From assembly GCA_045104975.1 (NCBI GenBank), contig JBGCCY010000063.1:1-18851 (forward strand): a DNA stretch of 18,851 nucleotides, written 5' to 3'. Within the stretch, counting starts at the first letter, position 1, and each line of letters opens with the position of its first letter. This stretch comes from CAJQQY01 sp045104975 (lineage in GTDB: Bacteria; Bacteroidota; Bacteroidia; Chitinophagales; Saprospiraceae). This document shows, in pieces, positions 1 to 9,000 of this stretch. Below the pieces are notes generated by a model, which saw only the letters and a list, made by a program, of their open reading frames with translations, made no database searches and was not told the origin of the DNA. Made by a program: the position numbers and the translations under genes.

Positions 1-487
1 ACCAAAATTTTTCCAATGGGAAAAGTATGTTCTTTTGAAATCAAGTTTCACTAAAGAGCCTTAGGAAGCCAATTCTTTTAACTCAGATATAAACAATCTA
101 GCTACAATAAAATTAACATTCTAAGCTTAAACTTTCTTTAAGATGTTTATCAGATAAATCATATTCCCTTTCTAATTTTTAATAGGACTTGATACCCTAA
201 AAAAACACTCATTCGAAAAGATACGATCTATTTTAAATCTGCTGGAACTAACAATTTTCAAAATGTAATATAATTTTCTCTTGGTTTTCAAAAAAAAAAT
301 ACTATTTTACATAAGATTTTATCTTCATGTTTAAACATACCTGTTCGAAAATTTTGATTGGTGACTAATCTAATTAAGTCATTCTTTCCATCCAAACAAT
401 TCACGATTACAACCTAGTCACCTTTAATCTACAATATATAATAAGGGAAAAAGCTAAGTATGGTAAAACCATTTTCAGAAGGGTGAA
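1..487. other. AT-rich region without a recognisable gene
   Basis: No reading frame of convincing length or composition is visible on either strand. The stretch is visibly more AT-rich than the genes downstream. The only structure seen is a spaced 8-bp inverted repeat (360-367 with 415-422), which could be chance at this length. No clear TAnnTTTG promoter box was found, so the promoter of the large downstream gene is not located. No tRNA fragment or integrase remnant is visible. Confidence 0.6.
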
Positions 488-586
488 ATGGCTACTTACT
501 TCTTAGTCATAGTAATGTATTTCCTTATACCTTTTTTTATATTTCTTTCAATTCTTTATATAACAAAAATTGAATTACAGTTGTAA
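488..586 (+). CDS. possible 32-residue single-membrane-span peptide
   Basis: An ATG at 488 follows a purine-rich stretch (AGAAGGG, 4 bases upstream) and opens a 32-codon frame ending in TAA at 584-586. The peptide starts MATYF, continues with about 20 almost wholly hydrophobic residues and ends with a short polar tail (TKIELQL). It stops 24 bases before the 1790-codon gene on the same strand, and its last codons overlap a perfect palindrome. It could be a small membrane protein or a leader peptide. T-rich DNA readily yields hydrophobic peptides by chance, so support is weak without conservation or ribosome profiling. Confidence 0.2.
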   Translation: MATYFLVIVMYFLIPFFIFLSILYITKIELQL

Positions 587-591
587 TTCAA
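570..591. promoter_or_regulatory. perfect 10-bp inverted repeat upstream of the giant gene
   Basis: The arms TTGAATTACA (570-579) and TGTAATTCAA (582-591) are exact reverse complements separated by GT. The centre lies about 30 bases upstream of the ATG at 611. A short spacer with near-continuous dyad symmetry fits an operator bound by a dimeric regulator. It could also fold as a 5' UTR hairpin. No U-tract follows, so a terminator is unlikely. Which regulator would bind is unknown. Confidence 0.45.
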
Positions 592-610
592 TAAAACCTC
601 AAAAATCAAA

Positions 611-3600
611 ATGAAAGAACAATACGTTGACGCTACCCTGAAAGGGCTGGCCGGACATCTGGTCATTGAAACTGCAGACCAGATTCGTAACTTCAAATTA
701 TTAGAAAAATCCCTTGCTCAATCTAACCTAGATCAAGATTTCCAATCTTGCAAAAAGAGTGATTTTACTTTCGAAAAATCGGACTTGTTTTTCGATGAAA
801 AAATTCCCAAAGAGCATCGTATCGTATTGAATAAAATAGCTACACGCTATACGAAACGAAAGGAAGAACCTCGGTTTAAAGTATTCGTTAGGGAAGTTCC
901 GCTACGAGAACAATTACTTCAAAGCTCAGTACCCGATTGGGCTGCAGGCGGTAAAGTTGACCATACTGTTGGTCCTTTTGTTAATTCAGATGGCCGTCAA
1001 TTTTGGTATGACTTTTTTCCAATTGAAAAATTGATCACATTATACGTGGAAGGAATGACAGAGCCAGCTCTGTTGTTTAAAACTCGTTCCAGGAGAAAAT
1101 TGGCAATCTCTCCCAAGTTCCCTATTCAAATAAACCTCTCTAAAAAATATACGCTTGCAAAAGGTACGATATGGATAAATGCCAAATTATTAGGACCTAA
1201 TGCTCCGATTAATACTTTCACCGGATTGACCATTGATGGTGGAACGGTAGAGTTGAGTAAAAAAGCGACTATTGTAAATGATAAATTAACAGCTGCTTTG
1301 AATACTCAAGTGTCTGTTGAATTGAACCTGGGTCAACAGGAAGCGAGTAGTATGGATGAGTCTGCTCCGTATGGAAAAGATGCAAGGAGTATGGAACTAA
1401 GCCTTCCTGATCATTTAAATTTTCATTTTTCAGCTCAAGGCAGAACTATAGATAGTGTAGGTAGTGCTTCTTGGAGGTTATATGGGCAGCCTATTCAATT
1501 TAGGTCGAACAGTCAAGTTCAAGTAAATTATAATCCTCTGATTCAGCGAATTGTTTTTCCAATGAACGCTTCGGAATCAGATATTGAGATTCGGGAAAGT
1601 GATTCAGATTTTAATGAAGTACAACAGACTGCACTCATTGTTCAAGCTGGTTGGGCTTTGCCTGTTGCGACTATAGATATTTCGCAGCCTACCTCAGCGG
1701 GAGGTACTGGAGCGATGATGGTTAATACAGGAGCTGGAATATCTAATACTTGGCGAGGGGTCAATAATGGGGGACTACATCTTAATAATCCTGTCTTTTT
1801 AGTTGGACCTAATCAAATATTTATTGGTGATTTTACTGCTAGTAATCCACATGCCACAGTTAATCTTGATCTTTGGAAAGATGATTTAAATGAATTTGGA
1901 ACATCTGTGAATCTAACTTTTCCAACTCCAACATTGTTTTTTTATGTAAGCAATGTGAATGGAAATGAATTAATTCTTTGTCTGACTAATTCGGATTTTA
2001 AGGTAGATCGCCCAGTCAAAGTTAATGGAGAACCGCCGCGAATTAGATCCTTGAATTCATTACTGATGATAGCTGTAAATGCTACCAATCGGTTAATCTA
2101 TTTGTTTGATGATAATATGATTGCAGACGATATGCAATTGAGTAATCAGGATCCATTTATTCCGAAACGGATGGCATTGGCCATGACTAATGCATTATTT
2201 AAAGTTTCGCAACCAAATGGTTGTTTATTGTTTGGTAGTTTATCGGAAGATTTTGAAAAAATAGAGCAAGGATTTTTGTTTTTAACTTTTGGTCTGTTTG
2301 CCTATATCCCAACTTTGCCAGATCCGTATGCAGCAAACCTTGGCGTATTAAAAAGACAATTAAGAGGAAATGGAAATATCCCAGGGACGGCCGCAGCAAG
2401 TCCGATAAATGCCTGGCTTGTCTGCCGTGTACAATGGAGTACTGGCTCTCCTTCGGATGAAAATGATTTTGATGATGTAAATGTATCATTCCATTTTGCG
2501 CCATTAAATAATCAATTTGCTGGGATTTCATTTGAAAATGAAGAAGAAGAAGCAGAACCAACGTTCGAAACTCCTGGAAGTGTTACTGCTACATTTGAAC
2601 CTAACGCTGCTCAATCAGCAACTAATATTTCTGCGGTAGTTGGTAATCCGGTTGCTCAAGCCTTCGACTTTCAAAAAAGGAAAACAGTTGCTACGAATAG
2701 AGTTGATAATTTATCCACAGTAGAAACAACGTCCGTAAATACAGCTGCAGCCTCTAACCGAAAACCATTGCCTGATTATGAAAGTGGTTGGGATAAAGTA
2801 ACAGGCAGATACCGTTCAGATATGTTTGCCTTACTAGATGTAAGTACAAATGCTGATCTGTTCGGAATAAGTTTTGACTTGTATTCAGGTCGTCGACCAA
2901 GTACAACAACTCATGTTCCTGCAAATAATTCAGGACTCCCATTTCCTATTCAAGTAGAGGGGATGGAAGTAGTGAGTACAGGTTTAAATGTAAGGGCTTT
3001 TACGGTGCCTCAAATATCCTGGGAACCTTTACTGAATATGTCAGTTATTCCTCCAGTCTCAGGCGATCCTCCTTATGGATTAAATTATTATCCAAATGAT
3101 GGAGGGCCAATGCGAATTATTAATAATGGGGAAGACTCTGTAGCATTAGCACCTTTACCACTTACCAATTATTTGATTGAAAATTTCGATTCTGAAAATG
3201 GCAATGATGATTTTGCAGCATATTCGTTTATGACCTTGCCTTTTGGAATTAAAGCTTTAGCAGTTTTACAAAATACCTATAATTTCACATTAGATGATGG
3301 GACGGTAGATAGCCGACCAGGTACTCGTGTAGTTTTAAATTCTCAGGAGTTTGAAAAAGATGTCAAAGGTGGTTTGCAAATTCAATTGAATGCTGGAGAA
3401 GCTTTTATTGACGGGGAGAGTGATATGTTTGTTGGAAGTACGATACAACTGAATAACGTGTTGGACTTTCTCGGAAACAATACTGGTGCGAGTACACTTG
3501 GACGATCTGTAACTGAGATTTTTAATAATGAATTTTTATTGGAACCATTTAATTTAACTCGCCAACGAGGTGTCCCACTTACTCGAATCGATTTAAGCGG

Positions 3601-5983
3601 ATATGGTGCGAGTACTTTTAGCAACTGGTTGAATCCTGGTGCTGCATTTGGCGCTACTAGTCAGGCAAGATTTGATATTCTGGTTGGCAGATGTTCACAT
3701 GAAGTTATTCAGGTAGTTAGTATGATTTATCCTTGGGGAATTAAAGTAGTTCGAACGATTACTATTTTCCGAGTTGGAAGTGGCTATGTATACAGAGTTG
3801 ATTCAGGTTGGCAAGCAGATAGTGATGGAGAGTTTGATTTTAGATATTTTGTAAATGTTACACCAGATGATAAAGAGGAGCAGCCATCACCATTTGAAAT
3901 TCATCCAGGTGTGGTGAAAGGACTTTTTAATATTCAAAATATCATTGAAACAGACGAGATTGAGATTTTTGAAGGAAGTATGATTTCTCAAAAGATAGTA
4001 GATGAAAATGGACTTTATGTAGATAATCCTGTAGCAGGCGATATTCTTGATTTTAAACTCCAGCCTGTATATTTCGATGCTGATATTGATATTGAAAATC
4101 CAACGACTGGCTTTAATAATAAAATTATAAATGGGGTTGATAAAAAATTAGTCCCTTCTAAAAAGGTGGTTGGTTATGTTCAAGTTGCTCCACGAGGAAT
4201 ACCAGTCAATTCGCAAACGCTCAGAAACTTGGTTAATCAACAACTAGGAACTATCGGCGGACCGATAGATTGTGAAGTTAACCTGGCAGGAAGTAATCAG
4301 AAGATGCGTTTTAATCGGTTTGATTTCAATAACTCCTTTGGGGGTAATGGATCGGACATTGTATTTGCTATGGCAGGTCGTGGAAATGTTTTATTACCTA
4401 AAGATGGAGCTTGGACACTTGTGAAACATGAACGAGGCAATGGCGATGTTAGTCCAGTACCTTCTGATCTAAGTGTACCTGTCATCAGGATTGGAAAATT
4501 AATAGCGGGTGCAGCGGGTCAAGTTTTGGATACAGCCATTGAAAGTACTTTACTGCGAATAGCTAATCCTAGTGAATTGCTACGTCAACCAGTAGAGGAT
4601 ACTTTAAACTTTGGTTTTTTACAAAGTACAGATACTCAAAAAGCATTATTCCTTACACCATCATTTGAAGTGGGGGTTCAGAAATTGATGAGTAAAACGC
4701 CTCCACTTTTCGTTGATTCTTTCCGAATTGTAAATTCCAAATCTATTTTCCCAAATATTGGTGATGGTGAAAACGACCTGGGTGATGCTATTTCACTAAT
4801 TAATAATGGAACAGAGTTTTTGAAAGGTGGTCTTCAGGATTTAGGAAAAGATGTCTGGGAATTGATGGATGTGTCAGATGTGGTGGATGGTGCTAAGCAA
4901 CAAGGCTATCAATTATTGAAAGAGGTAACTGATTTTGACTTGCCTCCTTTTGAATTTGAATTGATAGATGTAGGCGATGGAAATTTTAGAATTTATATTG
5001 AATACGAGGCCACCAATAGCAATGGTAATAAAAAAGGCAAACTTGATTTTAATATAAACTCTCTCGCGAATGATGTAGCTGATAGTTGGAAAAGTAAAAT
5101 GAGTGATATTGGACTAGTGATTGATCTGGCTGGGATTGAACGCCTATTGACTATTCGTGGAAACTGGGATTCTAAAAAAGGTTCAGAGGCTTCTTACCCA
5201 AGTCCAGAGTTAGAGTTTTCTCCCGAGTTACAACCAGTTATTGATATTCTTGAAATCCTTCAACAATTGCAAGGAGGAGATTATGCAGGAGCAGTAGCAA
5301 ATGGTTTAAAATTGGCGATGAGCAATAAGGCAGGAAGTTGGGAATATAAATTTGAGGCTTCCAAAGAAATACCAGTTTTGCGATTCCCTGTTCCTGATGC
5401 GCTCTACAATGATCCGAACACTCCATTAAAATTGGAAGCTGGATTAAAGATCGGGGCGTATTTCAATGCTGCAATTAAAGTTACAACAGATGCGAAAGAA
5501 TTATTACCATCCGCAGGAGGCTTGCTTGGTTTTTACGGTCGGCTTTCAGTTATGTGTGTATCGCTTTCGGCGGCAACAGTATATGCTATTGGTCAAGTTA
5601 ATCTCGATATAGCAGCGGATACCAAAATAGGTCCATCTCTAAAAATGAAATTTGGGTTTGGTGCTCAGGTAGTTATTGGTTTACCAGTAGCAGGAAATGT
5701 GAGTGTCTTATTTGTAGTAGGTGTTGAGATATTTGCTGCTTCTGGCATTATAGAACTAACTGCTTTTATGCTCTTTGAGGGACATGCGGAAATATTAGGT
5801 GGACTGGTTTCTATCACGATTAAAATAGAAGCAAAAGGAACGGTGTCCAAGAAAACTATTGGAGGAGGAGATTCCCGAACCGATCTAGCATGTCAAGTGA
5901 CCTTTGGACTGGACATTAGTATTTTCCTTGTGATCAATATTAGTTTCAGTACTTCCTGGCAGGAACAACGCCAGATTGCTTAA
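611..5983 (+). CDS. giant protein of unknown function (1790 aa), first of a pair
   Basis: I do not recognise a named family. The frame is open for 1790 codons, with no signal peptide (start MKEQYVDATL), no lipobox and no C-terminal sorting domain. The body looks beta-rich, with many short alternating hydrophobic and polar strands rich in N, D, G and T. Near the N-terminus is an aromatic motif, FWYDFFP (131-137). An acidic run (about 641-650) opens a low-complexity A/T/V/N linker to about 725. A more helical part lies at about 1390-1440. Residues about 1605-1790 are Gly-rich hydrophobic strands, roughly ten in series, ending in QRQIA, and could pack as a sheet or barrel. The start is the first ATG of the frame, with AAAATCAAA before it and no Shine-Dalgarno. 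It is probably co-transcribed with the giant gene at 6089. A structural or secreted-complex role is conceivable but only inferred. Confidence 0.9.
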   Translation: MKEQYVDATLKGLAGHLVIETADQIRNFKLLEKSLAQSNLDQDFQSCKKSDFTFEKSDLFFDEKIPKEHRIVLNKIATRYTKRKEEPRFKVFVREVPLREQLLQSSVPDWAAGGKVDHTVGPFVNSDGRQFWYDFFPIEKLITLYVEGMTEPALLFKTRSRRKLAISPKFPIQINLSKKYTLAKGTIWINAKLLGPNAPINTFTGLTIDGGTVELSKKATIVNDKLTAALNTQVSVELNLGQQEASSMDESAPYGKDARSMELSLPDHLNFHFSAQGRTIDSVGSASWRLYGQPIQFRSNSQVQVNYNPLIQRIVFPMNASESDIEIRESDSDFNEVQQTALIVQAGWALPVATIDISQPTSAGGTGAMMVNTGAGISNTWRGVNNGGLHLNNPVFLVGPNQIFIGDFTASNPHATVNLDLWKDDLNEFGTSVNLTFPTPTLFFYVSNVNGNELILCLTNSDFKVDRPVKVNGEPPRIRSLNSLLMIAVNATNRLIYLFDDNMIADDMQLSNQDPFIPKRMALAMTNALFKVSQPNGCLLFGSLSEDFEKIEQGFLFLTFGLFAYIPTLPDPYAANLGVLKRQLRGNGNIPGTAAASPINAWLVCRVQWSTGSPSDENDFDDVNVSFHFAPLNNQFAGISFENEEEEAEPTFETPGSVTATFEPNAAQSATNISAVVGNPVAQAFDFQKRKTVATNRVDNLSTVETTSVNTAAASNRKPLPDYESGWDKVTGRYRSDMFALLDVSTNADLFGISFDLYSGRRPSTTTHVPANNSGLPFPIQVEGMEVVSTGLNVRAFTVPQISWEPLLNMSVIPPVSGDPPYGLNYYPNDGGPMRIINNGEDSVALAPLPLTNYLIENFDSENGNDDFAAYSFMTLPFGIKALAVLQNTYNFTLDDGTVDSRPGTRVVLNSQEFEKDVKGGLQIQLNAGEAFIDGESDMFVGSTIQLNNVLDFLGNNTGASTLGRSVTEIFNNEFLLEPFNLTRQRGVPLTRIDLSGYGASTFSNWLNPGAAFGATSQARFDILVGRCSHEVIQVVSMIYPWGIKVVRTITIFRVGSGYVYRVDSGWQADSDGEFDFRYFVNVTPDDKEEQPSPFEIHPGVVKGLFNIQNIIETDEIEIFEGSMISQKIVDENGLYVDNPVAGDILDFKLQPVYFDADIDIENPTTGFNNKIINGVDKKLVPSKKVVGYVQVAPRGIPVNSQTLRNLVNQQLGTIGGPIDCEVNLAGSNQKMRFNRFDFNNSFGGNGSDIVFAMAGRGNVLLPKDGAWTLVKHERGNGDVSPVPSDLSVPVIRIGKLIAGAAGQVLDTAIESTLLRIANPSELLRQPVEDTLNFGFLQSTDTQKALFLTPSFEVGVQKLMSKTPPLFVDSFRIVNSKSIFPNIGDGENDLGDAISLINNGTEFLKGGLQDLGKDVWELMDVSDVVDGAKQQGYQLLKEVTDFDLPPFEFELIDVGDGNFRIYIEYEATNSNGNKKGKLDFNINSLANDVADSWKSKMSDIGLVIDLAGIERLLTIRGNWDSKKGSEASYPSPELEFSPELQPVIDILEILQQLQGGDYAGAVANGLKLAMSNKAGSWEYKFEASKEIPVLRFPVPDALYNDPNTPLKLEAGLKIGAYFNAAIKVTTDAKELLPSAGGLLGFYGRLSVMCVSLSAATVYAIGQVNLDIAADTKIGPSLKMKFGFGAQVVIGLPVAGNVSVLFVVGVEIFAASGIIELTAFMLFEGHAEILGGLVSITIKIEAKGTVSKKTIGGGDSRTDLACQVTFGLDISIFLVINISFSTSWQEQRQIA

Positions 5984-5992
5984 TTAATAATA

Positions 5993-6013
5993 GGTTTTAT
6001 TCTAAATAAAATC
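5993..6013 (+). other. intergenic hairpin 1 between the giant genes
   Basis: A 9-bp stem (5993-6001 with 6005-6013, one G-U pair) closes a 3-base loop, starting 10 bases after the stop of the 1790-codon gene. The stem is AT-rich and no run of T follows, so it is a poor terminator. It may protect the 3' end of the upstream message or mark processing within a two-gene transcript. Confidence 0.4.
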
Positions 6014-6022
6014 TTAGGAGTT

Positions 6023-6041
6023 CAATGGGTTAAACCCATTG
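6023..6041 (+). other. intergenic hairpin 2 between the giant genes
   Basis: CAATGGGT (6023-6030) and ACCCATTG (6034-6041) form a perfect 8-bp stem around TAA. It lies 47 bases before the next start codon. As DNA it is a palindrome that could be an operator. As RNA it would be a stable small hairpin. No U-tract follows. Together with the hairpin at 5993 it makes this 105-bp gap unusually structured, and no TAnnTTTG promoter box is visible in the gap. Confidence 0.5.
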
Positions 6042-6088
6042 GGAGTAATTTCGAATAAAGATTAATAAAGTTTAATAATTTTTAACCA

Positions 6089-9000
6089 ATGAATGACAAT
6101 CAAAGAATATCCATATTACCTTTTCCACAGTTCTTTAATGGAAATGAGTTAAGCATTAATATAGTTGTTTTACCAAGGAATCAAAACCCTTTAGCACCTT
6201 CCATTGAGCAACATGGCACCATCCCTGATTCGGTTCCTTTTGCGGATGCGCAGCTTTCATTCACAGCGAACATCTTTGATACCTTGAATGTATTTCCGCA
6301 TTCTTTTCCACCGGTGTCAGGTATTCCTTTAACGACGAACTCACCGGCAAATGCGAGGGCAATATTTGAAGCTATGGGGAGTCACTTGCAAATTGCTAAC
6401 CCCAATGTTTTAAATACAAATGGGAACGTCAATAATCCTTTAAATGACAAACCCGAAACAGCTACACCAATAAGTAGAACGGTTAAGAAATATTTACCCA
6501 AATCCTATCGTGGAGCATTTAACTTTACCAGTCCAAAACATCCCAATGCCTTGACTGATGATAGTTATTACTGTGCAGTAAAAGCCGCAGAAAAAGTTCC
6601 TGGATTTCAAAGGAGTTCAGATGTAATTAGTTGGGGTAAAGCTATTGCTTATGTGATGCGACAACCGCATCTGGCAGAGCAAGCTGGTATGATTTATAGA
6701 ACAACCTTAACGCTAGATCCTAGTCATTTTGAGAATGGAGGTTGGCTGTACATAGACTTGGATGTAGAGAGTGATTTTCGACAGCAGTCGGACGCTGATC
6801 ATAATTTTGTAAAAAGATATGCTGTCCGCATACCTGCCTTAACTGCGGGAGAGGAACGACATCTTTTTGCACCAGTATTATTTCCTGTATTACACAAAGC
6901 GCAACTTGCTGATCCTGACCCTGCACCTAATGGAAATTATGATGACATTTTTAAAGAAGCTGCTGAATATGATGATGGTTTTGCAAAAATAGTTCATTGT
7001 CAACAACCACCCAACAGGGATCTTTTATTAGAAGATAACGATGGAGCACATCCAGTTAAAGACGTTGGGATTCGTTTAGGTTGGGATGATGAACAAATAT
7101 TGATTTGGTATGTGCGGCAAATGCTTGCTGATCCTACTGGCGATCTTAATGGTCGTATTGATTCACCAATGGGGGTGTTTGGTTATTGTATTGATGTTCG
7201 GACTACTGACCTGATTGGAAGTAACTGGGTTTCTCTAAATCAGGTATCGAGTAATCAATCGTTGATTCTTTCCAGAACTCCAAATGATTTGACTAACCCT
7301 ATTCAGTTGGGAAATTTTGTTGGAGAATTACCTTACCAGGTTTATCCGATTCAACTAGATGGCAATAAAGATGAAAGTTATTGGTTGCCAATGTACTTTG
7401 GCAGTTGGAATGGCCATAGTATGGTTTTACCAGATGAGGAAGCAGCTTTGATTTATCAAACTACCAATGTTGATGTAAACGATGATCTTGAAGATGCGAT
7501 CAATGATACCGGAACTGGTGTAACTGGCCCAGCTCAAAATCAGTTGAATCAAATTTATGGAGCAGATTTGCAAAACACCGTACTTCGATATGGGTCTAAT
7601 TATGAGTTTAGAATTAGATTGCAGGATTTAAGTGGTGGTGCACCAAGTTTAGATAGAAATCCTGTCAACCAAACTAATTCGGATATAACTTCTTGCCGAT
7701 TTAAAAGATATATTACTCCAAATCAACCCCGAATACTTGAAATAATGCCGGGTGGAAATGATGATGTTATTGCGAATAGTGATGAGCCACAGCAAATCAG
7801 TCAACTAAATATTCAACGACCTAAGCTTGGCTATCCTGCAGTAGTTTATACGGGTAAATATGATGATCCGATTCAACGATTAATTGATCAGGCAAGAATA
7901 GGGATTACCGTTGATGAAGATAATCATTCCATCAATGCAGAGCATCGAGTTGGGTTAGGAATTGCAGATCCAGACGTTGGTCGGGTAGAGATTACGGTTG
8001 AATTAGCTTCCTTAAAATTAGACAAACTGGATTCGGTGTCAGGCAAAGATGATTATGTTCATTTTTATACTACGACAAGAGCTTTTCCTACAGTTACAAA
8101 TGATGCTGACTTTGAATTGAGTTTAAATATCCCAATCCAATATATAGATGCAACAGTTGTGCATACTGGTAATGAAACTGACGTTGAAAATGTCTTGGGT
8201 ATAGCAGGAGATATTGATACCTTAAGCGACATCTTTTTGCCAACAGGAAGAACTGTTCGATTGACTATCCGGGCAATATGTGATGATGGAAATGATCCGG
8301 AAAATTATTTTGGTTTTATTTCTCCAGGAAATAAAGTATATGATAATCGTTTTGGAGAGCCAATCCAGATTATGGCTTACAGTCCTTCTATGGATGAACG
8401 GAATCTAGTGATTCAAACTGCTGGTGTCCCAATGGTTCAAGGCATCTTTATGCAGTCAGATCTAAATACTAGTTTTGATGGAAAAATTAACACATTACTT
8501 TTTGGGAAAACGAGTATCAATAAAGTGAGTAATGTACAGCAGTTAGCAGATCGCTTAAATATAGAAAGCAATTCACTAACCTTAAATGCGCCCAAAGGAG
8601 ACCGAGTAGTCTTTGGTTGTTCCAGTAGAATTCGTCATACACTTGCACCAGATAATTCCTCTTTGACACTTGCCTCAAAAGGCGATTTAATAAACCATTG
8701 GTTAGTTTGTATCAGCATCGAATTGGATCGAGATTGGATGTGGGATGCATTACAAACCAGGAGTCTTTTAGTTCGACGTACCAAGCGATATACACATAGC
8801 GAAACGGCTGAATCCACCAATGCTTTAGTAGGCGATATTGAGTTGATTCGGACAGCTTCCTTTGAGTCTTTGCATAATCCTGACCGACAATTTACCCGAA
8901 TGATTTTCATCGATGCGGTAGAACCCAATCGGGATGAATTGGATGAAGATGGAAATCCATTATTTCCAGACGAGATTGATTTAAGTTATTCTCTAGAATT

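Noticed and set aside
360..422. 8-bp inverted repeat with 47-base spacing as a site-specific recombination or attachment site
   Set aside because: No integrase or direct repeat accompanies it, and a spaced 8-bp match in about 600 bp is not surprising.
4251..4268. 7-bp perfect hairpin within the first giant gene
   Set aside because: It is isolated, inside coding sequence and without a U-tract. A hairpin of this size is expected somewhere in over 5 kb.
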